Source: Fagopyrum homotropicum (Eukaryota > Streptophyta > Magnoliopsida > Caryophyllales > Polygonaceae). Taken from it: a stretch of DNA of 64,000 nucleotides. How positions within the stretch are numbered: position 1 is the first letter of the stretch; every line of letters starts with the position of its first letter. Below are positions 11,437-23,840 of this stretch, one piece after another. The position numbers and the translations under genes are program-made. The stretch spans positions 30,209,001 to 30,273,000 of the forward strand of contig BSWB01000003.1 of assembly GCA_033239125.1 (NCBI GenBank). The letters run 5' to 3'. The notes below the pieces were generated by a model that worked only from the letters and a program-made list of their open reading frames with translations, was not told where the DNA came from and ran no database searches.

Positions 11437-13093
11437 ATGTGTGTGTGTGTGTGTGTATGTGTGTGTGTATTTATGAAAATATGTAACACGAGGAACGTAT
11501 CATCACCACCTCTGAGTGCTATATCCAGTTGGGATGGTATCGGTCACACAACCCGTGTACCCTATGGGAGTGGATTGCGCCCTTCCCGTAAACCAAGGCT
11601 GGTCTGACTACAAAGAACCTCCCAGACTCCATAGCAGGATGAAAGGGAACGGTTATCACGGCCACTACAATGGGCGGTCACTAAAACATAGTTTAGTAAT
11701 TATCAATTATCGCCTGCTATCAAGCACATAACACACATCACTCATACAAACACCCAATATAAGGATGATAGCTAAGTAAGTCCTATGGACTTACCTCAAC
11801 CTCGTACAATCACAACCACGATCAACCTCCAATCCTGAAAGGGACACTGCCTAATAACAAGGCACAAAGAGATATCAATACTCCTATCAATCAAAAAAGT
11901 CACACCTAGACCCAAGGGATCCATAAGGATCATAATTAATCTATATGCCTCATAACCAACTAAACCTCAATATCTAAACATAACTCACAATTCCTCAAAT
12001 CTCAAGGTAGTATCTAATCAACATTTCTCAATCTCAATTCTAATTCTAACTTAATTAATTAACCATTAATTAATTAATTAAATTTCACTAGAATAACGTT
12101 TTGCCCGCAAGCAATTTCTAAACCCCTTGTCATCAGATTTCATCAACAAACATCTCATAATCACTAGAATAATATAACGACCATAACGGAATTTCTAATT
12201 ATCCATTTTGACAAGCCTAAAGTCAATTTAGGCCAAATCGCAGTTCGGAAAACGAATAAATTCATAACTTATTCGTTACTAACCCGATTGACGATCTGAA
12301 AGAAGATTCGGAATCACAACGACACAGGCTACGCATGGACAACATCAAATTCACCATAAGCTGAGCAACGGAACCTACCTGGTGACATATATGCTCAACC
12401 AGCTCTTCATCTGCTCTGAAATGCAGAAACTCGGTACCGATATAAGAGAATGAAGAGAGGAATCCAGAATCTCAAACGGAATTGAAATCGGATTAGAAAT
12501 GGAGAGTAGATATGAGTTTGAAGGTTGAGAGAAATTAGAGCTTTTATGAGGAAACGTGAAAGAAAATTAATAAATAAAGGTTTTTCCGCTATTTATAGTG
12601 AAGACGATAATTATCCTTTAGCGAAGTCGATAATTATCCTTTAACAGATCCAAAGGCGGGTTGAAACCCCCCCCCTCCAAACTTCTCGAGATTGGAATAA
12701 TAAATTTGGAATATTGTAGGGATAATTATTCCACAATTGTCTCGGAAAACGTGTATTCTTAAGCCGTCTTTCTTAGCCGCTAAGAAACGGAATAACGACT
12801 CTTTTGGCTATTTTGCCTTTCCATGTTATTTCATATCTAGGACATATCCGATGTCCTGATCATTTCTCTCAACTGCATTTTTTATTAATTGGAGCTCCCA
12901 AATGCTCCAAATAACACTGGAGGGTAAAAAAATTATCCGGGAAAAAAGTAAAAACTTCCCCCTAAGTCCAAAATTACGCAAGGATTATAACGGATGCTCA
13001 TCACTTGCGCAATTTTCGCGAGTTATATTTCAATTACTATCAATGATTAAGTTAATCAACATTAATTAGAATTCGGAAATCCTAGCTATCACA
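10904..13093 (-). repeat. 5' LTR of the second element (2190 bp)
   Basis: On the + strand it reads TGTAACACCCC...AGCTATCACA, giving TG...CA ends. Its right-hand end is repeated at 6157-6217. It contains (AT)n at about 11390-11420 running into (GT)n up to about 11470. A 13-bp stem with one mismatch (12970-12982 with 13004-13016) lies 77 bp from the transcription-upstream end. Confidence 0.8.
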
Positions 13094-13689
13094 AAACACT
13101 CAAGTTATGTGGAAGAACAAGAGGCATGAGAGTGAGAAAATGTGGATCTCTCGTATCGAATATACTCCTTAAACATTCTCAAGTAATCAACTTTTTCCTC
13201 AAACAATCTCAAGCGTCTTATGCTCATGTGAACAATTTTGAGTGTGATGCTCTCTTGTCTAACCATGTGATGTATTTTTACCTTTCCGGTGCCTCCCCGG
13301 CTATTTTATAGAATATTTGAGGATTTTGGAAGATGTAGACGTCCGATTTGGTGTTCTTCTTCTTCTTGATCAACTTGCGAACAATATCCATTCAATAACC
13401 CTTCAGATCTAGATCCAAAATCTGTAAATTATAATGATAGAGCTGAAAAATTGTCGCTCTCCTTGGAACTAACATTGAAATATTTTTTTGTTGAAAAAAA
13501 AGGATGTTTAAACTTTTGAAAAAAGTATGAAGTTTTAGACAAATTCTTTTAATTCTAAAATTTTGATGTTGTACATCCATATACTTTGACATTTTATCAA
13601 CTTACCATGAGTTGACTTTGGAAAAGAAAAAAAGGATAAAAACACACAATCTTTTTTACTTCAAAATTTATTGTGTACATATGGTACCA
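13094..13689. other. Unassigned spacer between two elements
   Basis: No gene is recognised; short frames here look random. The last 150 bp (TTTTTTACTTCAAAATTT followed by ACATATGG) resemble the sequence just right of the next element (23100-23175), so the element appears to have landed in a locally repeated, AT-rich sequence. Confidence 0.5.
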
Positions 13690-16458
13690 TGTTGCAACAC
13701 CCCAAGTTTTACAACTCGGGGAGCTACTGGTTAGGACCTCACAGTGGGTCCCGACCTTAATTTGACAACAACTTAACTAGATCTTACAACAAGGCACAGA
13801 TAAGGAAATTCATAAATCGTAAAGTAGGTTTTAGCAAAACAATGAATGTGACCAGAAACGGACAGCCGGAAACAACAAAGTCTCATAAACTGAGAAAAAG
13901 TACAGTCATAACTGAAAGACCAACAAAAGAAACAGCACCCCATCCTAAGGAGTACGATACCCCGGCTGTCCACTACCATCCGGATCACTCGACATCTGCT
14001 CTAACCTGTGGCAAGTCTAGACAACGATAAACAGTTAGCTAACTAATCAAATATAAGCAGAAGGATAAATAGCACAAACACACAGAAGACGAATATAAAC
14101 ACTCAACATGCTGGCACACAATTAGGTTATTATCTGATAACTTACGTGATTCACTTTATCCAATTTTAAAAGTTGTAGCACGAGAAATCTTAAGATTCTC
14201 GCCTCCGTTCCTTATCCAACTAGTGATGGTTTGGCACACCTCCGCCGGTGGTGTCCCCGCAAACCAAGTATGGACTAGTCCCGAAAGAAACCCCCATCGC
14301 CCTCGGGCTAACTGAGCAGAATGCTACCGCCCGTTACTCTTAGACCAGATATATAATTCAGTCGATGCTTATATAAACTATACTAGGGCACACATCATTC
14401 ACACACCACTATCATCATTCACACTCATATCTGACAGCTAGCTAAGTAAGCCCAAAGGACTTACCTTAAATAGATCTCGACTCTCGAATGTGCAATTCGA
14501 TCTGTAACAGTAGGAATTCAGTGGCCTGTCAAATGAGGCAAGTGTGTCACCACACTTCCTAGGTAATTAGAAGTCTAAGACTTCTAAGATAGAAGATCTT
14601 ATTAGAACAGAACTGATTACAGTACAAATTTATGGTAAAATGACTATTTTACCCTTGGTCCCGAAACTTCCAAAATTTCCGCAATTCATGCCTAAACTCT
14701 TATTTGAGACTACAAAGTCATATTCTAACTCCTAAAGCTGAGTTTGGTTACAAACCGGCACTTTACCTATTTTCCGAAAGATCATAAAGGTCCAACTTCG
14801 GCTTCAAATATGAAATTCGTATAAACTTATAAAAATTCCGAAATAATTCTCTAGATCATCTATGATATTTCATCTATCCTTAGGAGCAAGAATTTCTCAA
14901 AACTGTTCATCCATCATTTCTATAAAAATTCCCAAAGTTGGTTACAACACTTACATTTCCTGTACTTAACCAAAATTTCATTGTTGCAAAAACAGCTTAA
15001 CTACCCCACTTTGGGAGCTTATAACTTCTAATCCGACCGTTCATTTCTTCTCAAATTTTGATATAGTAAACTACATATATCCGTCTATGATCTATCAAAA
15101 TTTCAACGGTGGATCATCAATATAACTCCTTAACATTGGTCTGCAATAGTGATAGTTTCTAACTTCCCAAAACTGAAAAAAAAAAACAAGTTTACAGCCG
15201 GTTCATGATTCCACCATTTTTTTGACAGCCCAACTCATAAGCTATTCTTTACTTATACACCTCTTGAATCAACACTCATAACCAAACACAAATGCTACAC
15301 ATCCTAACTTATCATCCAACATCAAAGATCTACTAACTAATTCTCTCAATCTATATTGCATAACCGCAAGCAAACGGATGGGGAACTTACTCAACAATGA
15401 TGCAGGAAGAATCCTAGGGATGCTATCACCCGACTGCTGGAGTGTTGCTACACCCGGGAGGGCTTGAGGTTCAGACGGGGTTGTAAAAAGGCCATAGGAC
15501 ATCACAACATCCGTTAAACAGGAACCTTGTTCGATTGAAGAGAACCGATGCAAGGGAGGGACGAGAACTCACCTAGGCGGACTGTGAAGGTCTCTACCTT
15601 CTGTCAATGCAGGGAAGAGATTCGTTTGGTGTGATCAAAGCCTCGCTGCTGTTGTATGTGACAACCTCACCACAGAAGGGAAACAACGTCCTCGGCGTGG
15701 CTGCAAGAAAGAGGCGGATGGTTCTGCTGTGCGAGAGAGACGACATTTCTGCAGAAGGTAAGGCGAGCAGTATGGGAGAGGCTGAAGCGATAGAAGAGCA
15801 CAACACTTACCTCGTTGTTTGTGTGAAGACTCTCCTTGTCGGGACTACCGTATGCTACCCAAACGAGCAGCGTTTCTTCACCCGGCTAGAGAGAGATGAG
15901 GATGCGTGCTGTACTGGTAGTGCAGGAGGCGGCTCAGATTGGGTGATGCTGAAGAGGTTGATCGAGGAAAGCAATCCACTGCAGAAGGAAGCAAGGAAAT
16001 ACGTTCTGAATGTAGACGACAGGAGGGGAAAGATAAGGCTGAGTTGTGGGAGGAGGATGCTGCGTAAATCAAGGGCTGTTACAAAACGGATCCCAACTCA
16101 GCACACGTAAAAGGGAAGTGGGGTTGATGTTCGATGGGCCGGCCTCTGTTGGGCTGGCGTCTTGGGCTGCATTGAACAGCTCGGCAACAGAAGGTTGGAA
16201 GATGGGTTGTCAACAGCTTGTCTGGGCCTTGTCACAGCTTCGTCACAGCCTTGTCACAGCTTTGTCATGATCTCGTCGCTAAGAACTAATTAAAGAACTA
16301 GGGTTTGGTATAATTTTATCATTTTATGTGAACTTAAAATTCTACATAAAATGATAAAATTTGTGGAGGAATGAAATATTCGATAGTATGGGAATCAGTC
16401 AAAAGATCGAGATCCAATTCGACTCGAATTTTTCGGGCTAAAATTTACGGATATTACA
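13690..16458 (-). repeat. 3' LTR of the Tekay-like element (about 2770 bp)
   Basis: On the + strand it runs from TGTTGCAACACCCC to GGATATTACA. Positions about 15206-16458 match 21754-23093 closely, apart from a 33-bp repeat that is expanded in the other copy. A 17-bp perfect stem (16313-16329 with 16344-16360) lies 98 bp from the U3 end. The 167-codon frame at 15607-16110 on the opposite strand is antisense to the LTR and has no recognisable domain. Confidence 0.8.
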
Positions 16459-16681
16459 TCAGTACCCCCTAAAAATAAGTTTCGTCCCGAAACATAGAAT
16501 AAGGTATCTACTCAAACGACTCCCACCAAAATTCGTATACATTGGCCTCACTAAAATTTCAAATCTAGTTTCTTAGCATGCAAATATTCAATCATCATAT
16601 AATCAAATAGTACGTAGTAAGGAAACACTATCACGCAATCCAATATCACTCATAAATGTCAAACCAAACAACATCAGAGTA

Positions 16682-19600
16682 CTAACTCGTCGGCACAGAA
16701 GTAGCGGCTAACTCCGCAAAGAACTCAGGATAGTTGCGTCTAATACTCTCCTTTGTCTCCCAGGTAGCCTCATCGGCTCCTCGTCTAGACCACTGGATCC
16801 TCAACATCGGTATCTCCTTAGAACACAGACGTTTAGTACTACGCTCTAGGACGGCTACTGGGTACTCCGCAAAAGTGTGGTCAGGCTCAACTATCAGGTA
16901 CTTATGGCTGATGACGTGTCTAGGGTCTGGTATGTATTCTCTCAGCTGAGATACATGAAAGACCGGATGAACTCCCTCCAATCTCGGTGGTAGTGCTAAT
17001 CTGTAAGCAACCTCCCCGACTCTCTCCAAGATCTCAAATGGGCCGACATATCGGGGACTCAGCTTTCCCTTAATGCCGAAACGCCGGACGCCTCTCGTCG
17101 GTGACACTCTCAACCACACCTGTGCACCTACTCTAAACTCCAGTGGTCGACGCCTTTTGTCGGCGTAGGATTTCTGACGACTCTGAGATGCTAACATCTG
17201 CTCTCGGACTAAGGCAATCCGGGCGATGTCATCCTGTATCTGATCTGGAGCTACTCCCTCAGCTCTACTAGGCTCGTTCCAGTACAATGGTGTGCGACAT
17301 CTCCGTCCGTACAAAGCCTCATAAGGTGTCATCCCAATAGATGCGTGCCAACTGTTATTATATGAAAACTCTACCAAAGGGAGATGATCTGGCCATACCT
17401 GTCCCCAATCTAGTACACAAGCCCGCAACATGTCCTCTAATGTCTGGATGGTCCTCTCAGACTGACCGTCGGTCTGTGGATGGTAGGCGGTGGTAAAGTG
17501 GAGACTCGTTCCCAAAGCAGTATGTACCTGCTGCCAAAATATCGAGGTAAAACGTCCATCTCTGTCAGAGACGATAGTCCTCGGTACTCCATGAAATCTC
17601 ACAATGTGTCTGGTGAACTCCTCAGCTAGACGACTTACCGGCCACGTTTCCTTAATCAGAATGAAACGTGCGGTCTTCGTCAGATGGTCTACCACTACCC
17701 AAATAGCATCAAAACCTCTGCTGAGCCTCAACCTTGTGACAAAATTCATAGATATATCCTCCCACTTCCACTGTGGTACTGGAAGTGGGTGAAGCTCTCC
17801 TCCGGACCTGCGATGCTCAATCTTGACCTGCTGACAGGTCGCACACTGGGCTACATACCGAGCCACATCAGGCTTCAAACCACCCCGCCAGAAGGAACGT
17901 CTCACGTCCTTGTACATCTTACTCGCTCCAGGATGTACTGAGTATGGGGTAGCATGAGCCTCACCTAGTATCCTTTGTCTCAATTCACTGTCTGATGGCA
18001 CACAGATGCGGTCCTGATATCTCATCACTCCATCAGCACCAATAGTGAACTGAGGTGCCTCATCTCGAGACATCCGGTCTCGGATCCGGGTCAAAGTCGG
18101 ACAGGTCTCCTGCTTTTGTCGGATCTCACCCAACAGATCAGGAAGTAACTCTAAGGTAGCCAACTGATGAGCTGTATCGGGGAACTGGATCTCTACCTCC
18201 AACCAAGCTAAGTCTCTCTGTAACTGTGGATGTACTATCAACTGGGCTATCGCCTTCTCCCGAGGCGTCTTCCGACTCAAAGCATCAGCAACTACATTTG
18301 CCTTCCCGGGGTGGTAGAGAATCTCAAGGTCGAAATCCTTGATCAACTCTAGCCACCGCCTCTGGCGGTTATTCAACTCCCGCTGAGTGAATATGTACTT
18401 CAGACTCTTATGGTCTGTGAAGATCTGACAGGTCGCCCCATAGAGATAGTGACGCCAAATCTTAAGAGCGTGTACAACTGCAGCTAACTCTAGGTCATGT
18501 GTGGGGTAATTCTCCTCATACGTCTTCAGCTGTCGAGACGTATATGCTATGACCTTACCTCTCTGCATCAAGACACATCCCAAGCCCAGCTTGGATGCGT
18601 CACTATACACTACAAAGTCCTTTGTACCCTCAGGTTGTGCTAAAATCGGAGCAGACGTCAATCTCCTCTTCAACTCCTCAAAACTCTGCTGACACGGCTC
18701 AGACCAAACAAACCGAGTAGTCTTCCTCAGAAGACAAGTAAGTTGCCGGGCAATCAGAGAAAACCCTTCCACAAACCGGCAGTAATAACCTGTCAGACCC
18801 AAAAAGCTGCGAACCTCCTTAACATTCTTCGGAGGTTGCCAAGAAGACACGGACTCAATCTTCGCCGGATCAACCTTAATCCCCTCAGCAGTCACTACAT
18901 GGTCTAGGAAAGCCACCTCTGACATCCAAAACTCACACTTGGATAACTTAGCATAAAGTTGACTATCCTGTAGAATCTGTAGTACTGTCCTCAAGTGCCC
19001 GGCATGCTCCTCTCGACTCCTAGAGTAGACTAGGATATCGTCAATGAAAACCACTACAAACTGGTCTAGGAAGTCGATGAAAATCCCGTTCATCAAATCC
19101 ATGAACACTGCTGGTGCATTAGTGAGCCCAAATGACATCACTACAAACTCATAGTGGCCATACCTAGTCCGGAAAGCAGTCTTAGGTATGTCCTGATCTC
19201 TCACCCTCAGCTAGTGATAACCCGATCTCAAGTCTATCCTCGAGAACACCGACGCCCCATGCAATTGGTCCAGCAGATCATCTATGCGAGGTAGTGGATA
19301 TTTGTTCTTGATGGTAACTTTGTTCAGCTCCCGGTAATCAATGCATAGCCTCATCGATCCATCTTTCTTCCTTACAAACAACACTGGTGCTCCCAAGGAG
19401 AAACACTAGGGCGTATGAAGCCCTTCTCTGCTAGCTCCTCTAACTACTTCTTCAGCTCAAGCAACTCTATCGGTGCCATACGGTACGGGGCCTTCGAGAT
19501 CGGTCTCGTACCGGCTCTAACTCAATGCTAAAATCAACACTCCTTTGTGGGGGAAGCCCTGGCAGGTCATCACTGAATACCTCGGCAAACTCGCATGCCA

Positions 19601-21594
19601 CTGGTATCTCCTCTACTATCTCGCTCTTGCGTTCCTTCATGGCATAACACTAGAAGGCCTCGTAACCCTGTGCTATCAGTCTCGCTGCTCTCACTGCACT
19701 GATAACGGTGCCGGACTTTCCGAGGTCCCAACCTCGAAATATTACTCCGTCACCCTCCTCCGTGGCGACAGTCACTGTCCTCCTACCAATGTCTAAGATT
19801 GCTCCGTGTATCGTCATCCAATCTATCCCTAAAATCACGTCCTCATGTGCTAAGGGCATGACTAAAAAATTTACCAGCCAATCCTGGCCCCCTAGATGAA
19901 TAGGGCGGTCAAAAATCTCTCGGGATCCTCTAATCTTACCCCCATCAAGTAAACCAACCACAAAAGGTGCAACCTCTACGGTAGCTAAGGACAACCTATC
20001 TACGCATGCATCTGATATAAAGGAGTGCGTAGCACCCGTATCAAACAAAATTTGCACAGGTAAATCATGAATCCAGATAGTACCTGTGGTCGCAGGTGCC
20101 GCTGGCTGATCAGCACTCCTAAGCTCAAATACCCTTGCTGAGGCTCCTTTGGTATCAGTAGTACCACCACGTCCCCTGCCACGGCCTGATCCCTGTGCAG
20201 TACTGTGTGAGGCATGATGTCCTGGAGCCCAATACTGCTGCTGCTACTGACTCGGTGCTCGGTACCGAGGAGGCCTCTGTCCACTCCTATCAGCACCTGC
20301 AGGCGAAGAACCCTGTTGTGACGGAGCTTTGCCCTGATGGTAGAAAGTCGACTGGTGTCCCGGTTTCCCACAAGTGAAGCAGGTAGTAGGTGGCCTCTTA
20401 CAGTCTGGTCTGAGATGATCTCGACTGCCGCAGTTAAAACACTGCCGCTCTCTGCCAGAAGTCTGAGATGTAGTGTGGTAGCTCGACTTCCCCTGAGTCT
20501 TCCCTCGTCCAAATCCGGATACCGTTGTACCACCACTAGCATAACCTGTCTTCTGTCTCTTATCCGGCCTACCGGACTGAACTGCTCTCCTGGAGACTGA
20601 CATATCTCTCTCATATCCAGAAGCCCTATCTTGATAATCTGACAGAGACTCGCAGCGAAATCCTGCCAAATAGGAACGGGTACTGTCTCTTAATCTCTGG
20701 GAGAAGAGGAAAACATGCTGCTCTTCCGGAGGTGCAGCTGGTCCAAGTAGGGTTAACTCCTTCTGAAACTTCTTGATGGCAACAGCAATCGGAATATCCT
20801 CGAATCCCGCCTCAATGAAATCTTGAAAACTCTCTCCTCAGAGAGGCAGAGCAGTACCTCTCTCTAATAATGCTCCTCATATGCTCCCAACTAGTGACTC
20901 TGCTACGAATGGTATGCCACCAGGAATGAGCATCCTCCGTAAAACATGTTTGCACCAAATCCACCTGTCGATCCTCGGGGCAACGTATCGCCTCTAGGGC
21001 AGTCTCTACGTGTCCAATCTAGTGCTCCACCTCTAACCCTATTTCTTCACTGAATGAGGGGACTTTCTGAGAGTTGAAAGCCTTCAACCACTCATCTGGT
21101 CACGGTGCTCTAGACTCAGTAGGAGCTCTATCAGCCTCAACCCTCCTCTCAGGTATAGCCGGCACCTGAGGCACTCCCTGTGTTACCTGAATTGACCTAG
21201 CTGGTACCGGTGGTACCTAGGTAAGTCTCTCTGCTCTGGCAGCCTTCTCCATACGCTCGACGTATGCTCTGTACTCTCTGTACTCAAATGCTCCAATAGA
21301 AACACGTCCCGACTCAGTCGAACGTGCTCTCTGCGCTCCAGACCTAGCAGCGGTCTCATTCCTGACCTCGGGACCTACGCTCTCAGCTACCTCTTCCACA
21401 GCAGCATCTGGCATGCTCGCTGCCGGTGGATCCTCTCGAGGGACTCGTCCTCGACCTCTCCCTAGTGGAGGTCTACCTCCACGACCACGCCCTCTAACAG
21501 TAGGGGTCCTATCAGCTCGATCCTGTCTAGCTGGAGGAAGAGGGGGACGACCCCTACCTTGGCCAATCGCTGGTGTAGTCCTAGTACGTGCCAT
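16682..21594 (-). pseudogene. Tekay-like Gag-Pol polyprotein, decayed
   Basis: The frame starts at ATG 21594 (MARTRTT, Arg/Gly/Pro-rich Gag N-terminus). CCHC knuckles CFNCGSRDHLRPDC and CFTCGKPGHQSTFYH (second Cys-to-Tyr change) lie at 20350-20470. Protease LFDTGATHSFIS is at about 20030. Reverse transcriptase spans about 19500-18800 with the FIDD catalytic motif near 19050. RNase H follows, then integrase with its HHCC finger (CATCQQVK) and DDE core (MNFVTRL, SDRDGRF), and a chromodomain-like end (ADEATWE, NYPEFF). Length is typical. Stops occur near 21222, 21098, 21011, 20242, 19648, 19443 and 19213, mostly TAG replacing CAG or TGG. Small deletions near 20855, 19513 and 19398 shift the frame. 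The last 840 codons (19204-16682) are intact. Confidence 0.85.
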
Positions 21595-21610
21595 CTGCAC
21601 GAGCGATAAC

Positions 21611-21642
21611 AACTATAGTTATAATCTAATCTAATCTATCAT
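21611..21642. repeat. Template copy of a 32-bp direct repeat in the gag leader
   Basis: A 32-bp sequence beginning AACTATAGTTATAATC, just upstream of the gag start codon, is repeated exactly at 21724-21755. The second copy sits at the deletion edge of the 5' LTR. Confidence 0.85.
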
Positions 21643-21723
21643 AAGCAGTAAAAGTCTAAAGTGATAATGTTCAGAATACCGAGATCCGTGGAGGTAGTGG
21701 TGGTCGTCCGTACTTTCTATCCC

Positions 21724-21755
21724 AACTATAGTTATAATCTAATCTAATCTATCAT
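21724..21755. repeat. Filler copy of the 32-bp repeat at the 5' LTR deletion junction
   Basis: It is an exact second copy of 21611-21642. Its last bases TCAT coincide with TCATGATTCC, where homology to the other LTR (near 15204) resumes. It replaces about 1.5 kb of LTR plus the primer site. Confidence 0.8.
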
Positions 21756-23093
21756 GATTCCACCATTTTTTTGACAGCCCAACTCATAAGCTATTCTTTA
21801 CTTATACACTCTTGAATCAACACTCATAACCAATCACAAATGCTACACATCCTAACCCATCATCCAACATCAAAGATCGACTAACTAGTTCTCTCAATCT
21901 ATATAACATAACCGTAAGCAAACGGATGGGGAACTTACTTAGCAATGATGCAGGAAGAATCCTAGGGATGCTATCACCCGGCTGCTGGAGTGTTGCTACA
22001 CCCGGAAGGGCTTGAGGTTCAAACGGGGCTGTAAAAAGGCCATAGAACATCACAACATCCGTTAAACAAGAACCTTGTTCGATTGAAGAGAACCGAGGCA
22101 AGGGAGGGACGAGAACTCACCTAGGCGGAATGTGAAGGTTTCGACCTTTTGTCAATGCAGGGAAGAGATTCGTTTGGTCTGATCAAAGCCTCGCTGCTGT
22201 TGTACGTGACAACCTCACCACAGAAGGGAAACAACGTCCTCGGCGTGGCTGCAAGAAAGAGGCGGATGGTCCTGCTGTGCGAGAGAGACGACATTTCTGC
22301 AGAAGGTAAGGCGAGGAGTATGGGTGAGGCTGAAGCGACAGAAGAGCACAACACTTACCTCGCTGTTTGTGTGAAGACTCTCCTTGTCGGGACTACCGTA
22401 TGCCACCCAAACGAGCAGCGTTTCTTCACCCGGCCAGAGAGAGATGAGGATGCGTGCTGTACTGGTAGTGCAGGAGGCGGCTCAGATTGGGTGATGCTGA
22501 AGAGGTTGATCGAGGAAAGCAATCCACTGCAAAAGGAAGCAAGGAGATACGTTCTGAATGTAGACGGCAGGAGGGGAAAGATGAGGTTGAGGTTTGGGAG
22601 GAGGATGTTGCGTAAATCAAGGGTTGTTACAAAACGGATCCCAACTCAGCACACGTAAAAGGGAAGTGGGGTTGCTGTTCGATAGGCCGGCCTCCGCTGG
22701 GCTGGCGTCTTGGGCTGCATTGAAGAGCTCGGCAACAGAAGGTCGGAAGATGGGCTGTCAACAGCTTGTCTGGGCCTTGTCACAGCTTCGTCACAACCTT
22801 GTCTGGGCCTTGTCACAGCTTTGTCACAGCCTTGTCTAGGCCTTGTCACAGCTTCGTCACAGCCTTGTTTGGGCCTTGTCACAGCTTTGCCATGATCTCG
22901 TCAAAAGTCGTCGCTAAGAACTAATTAAAGAACTAGGGTTTGGTACAATTTTATCATTTTATGTGAACTTAAAATTCTACATAAAATGATAAAATTTGTG
23001 GAGGAATGAAATATTCGATAGTATGGGAATCAGTCAAAAGATCGAGATCCAATTCGACTCGAATTTTCCGGGCTAAAATTTACGGATATTACA
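21756..23093 (-). repeat. 5' LTR of the Tekay-like element, missing its U5 side
   Basis: It matches about 15206-16458 of the 3' LTR and ends in the same GGATATTACA. The region matching 13690-15205 is absent. The conserved 17-bp stem is at 22948-22964 and 22979-22995. A frame of 169 codons at 22149-22658 is again antisense to the LTR. Confidence 0.8.
22765..22891. repeat. 33-bp tandem repeat inside the 5' LTR (about 3.9 copies)
   Basis: The unit begins CTTGTCTGGGCCTTGTCACA. Copies differ at few positions (CTTCG/CTTTG, TCTGGG/TCTAGG/TTTGGG). The other LTR (about 16220-16265) has little more than one copy. The repeat expanded in one LTR after insertion, or contracted in the other. Confidence 0.85.
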
Positions 23094-23832
23094 ATCCATA
23101 TGTTTAGAGAAACTAAAAATTTCAAACAAAATCTTTTTTCACTTCAAAATTTGTTGTTGTTTACAACCATATGTTTGGACAATTGTCCCAAAAACAAATT
23201 TAGAACTTGTGCATTTCTACCCATACTTCCTTGTTCAGTGTATAGTAACTAACAAAGTGCTTGAGATTCGGGTTTACCTAATTTGTTGAACCCTTCATTT
23301 TAAACCATTCGTGAGCTACCTATAATTAAACATATGTGCTCCGAATAAGCTCTATAAGGCGTTCGTGAAAAAGGAGTTATTATGCTCCGTAAAAGTTTTC
23401 AAGGGCTTTTTAGAAAAGGAAAAAAATAAGAGGAAGAAGTAAGGAAAAACTGATTTTTCCTGACTGGGGCACCTTCCCCTATGGTGTTGGTTTGATGATT
23501 GTCTCGGATGAGGTTAGTCGCATGCCCCTATTTGATTGCGTTTATAGGGAGGTCTTTGAAATCCCACACCTAGGTGGGGGAACATCACGTGATACACATT
23601 TTTTCAAGTGGTGTATTTTCGCTTGCCGCAGATTTTTGTTGTCTTGCTCCCCAATGACAAGACGCCGCGGGATTTCGTCCACCCCATGTTTTCTCCATGA
23701 TTCCCTCATCTTTGAGCTTTCATCGTCATATTTTTTTGTTTGCCTTTCCGTCTTTTAGGATGTTTCGGGGTTTGTTGTTCTTTTTCAGTTGTTTTCGTTG
23801 TCCCAATTTTGGTGTTTCGGTTCTTTCCATAT
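23094..23832. other. Spacer, no gene seen
   Basis: There is no recognisable coding region. The first 80 bp resemble the sequence left of the Tekay-like element at about 13640-13685, as expected for an interrupted, locally repeated target. Confidence 0.5.
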
Positions 23833-23840
23833 TCCACGAT

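Larger units (their letters stand above)
6157..13093 (-). mobile_element. Decayed Ty3/gypsy retrotransposon interrupted by the Athila-type element
   Basis: The element reads right to left: 5' LTR 10904-13093, primer site 10887-10899, gag zinc knuckles 9905-10400, remains of reverse transcriptase near 8960-9020, RNase H, integrase 6897-7801, then a 61-bp piece of the 3' LTR. The 61 bp match 13033-13093, and the rest of the 3' LTR must lie left of the Athila-type insertion. Stops and frameshifts throughout make it inactive. Its pol resembles the Tekay-like elements in this window. The chromodomain that should follow the integrase is not visible. Confidence 0.8.
13690..23093 (-). mobile_element. 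Tekay/Del-like Ty3/gypsy chromovirus, decayed
   Basis: The order on the minus strand is truncated 5' LTR (21756-23093), gag from the ATG at 21594, two CCHC knuckles, aspartic protease, reverse transcriptase, RNase H, integrase and chromodomain to 16682, then the 3' LTR (13690-16458). The PR-RT-RH-INT-chromodomain order identifies a chromovirus, and the chromodomain type suggests the Tekay/Del clade. The primer site and the U5 part of the 5' LTR are lost. A clean 5-bp target duplication is not visible. Confidence 0.85.

Noticed and set aside
15607..16110. 167-codon open frame, with a near-identical 169-codon frame at 22149-22658
   Set aside because: Both lie in the two LTRs of one element and run antisense to it, so the repetition is due to the LTR duplication. 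No domain is recognisable and no separate evidence for coding exists.
20000..20614. 204-codon minus-strand frame over the zinc-knuckle region
   Set aside because: It overlaps the real gag/protease frame in another phase and has no motif of its own.
13685..23098. Target-site duplication around the minus-strand Tekay-like element
   Set aside because: Left TACCA and right ATCCA share only three of five positions; boundaries could be off by a few bases, so I did not call it.
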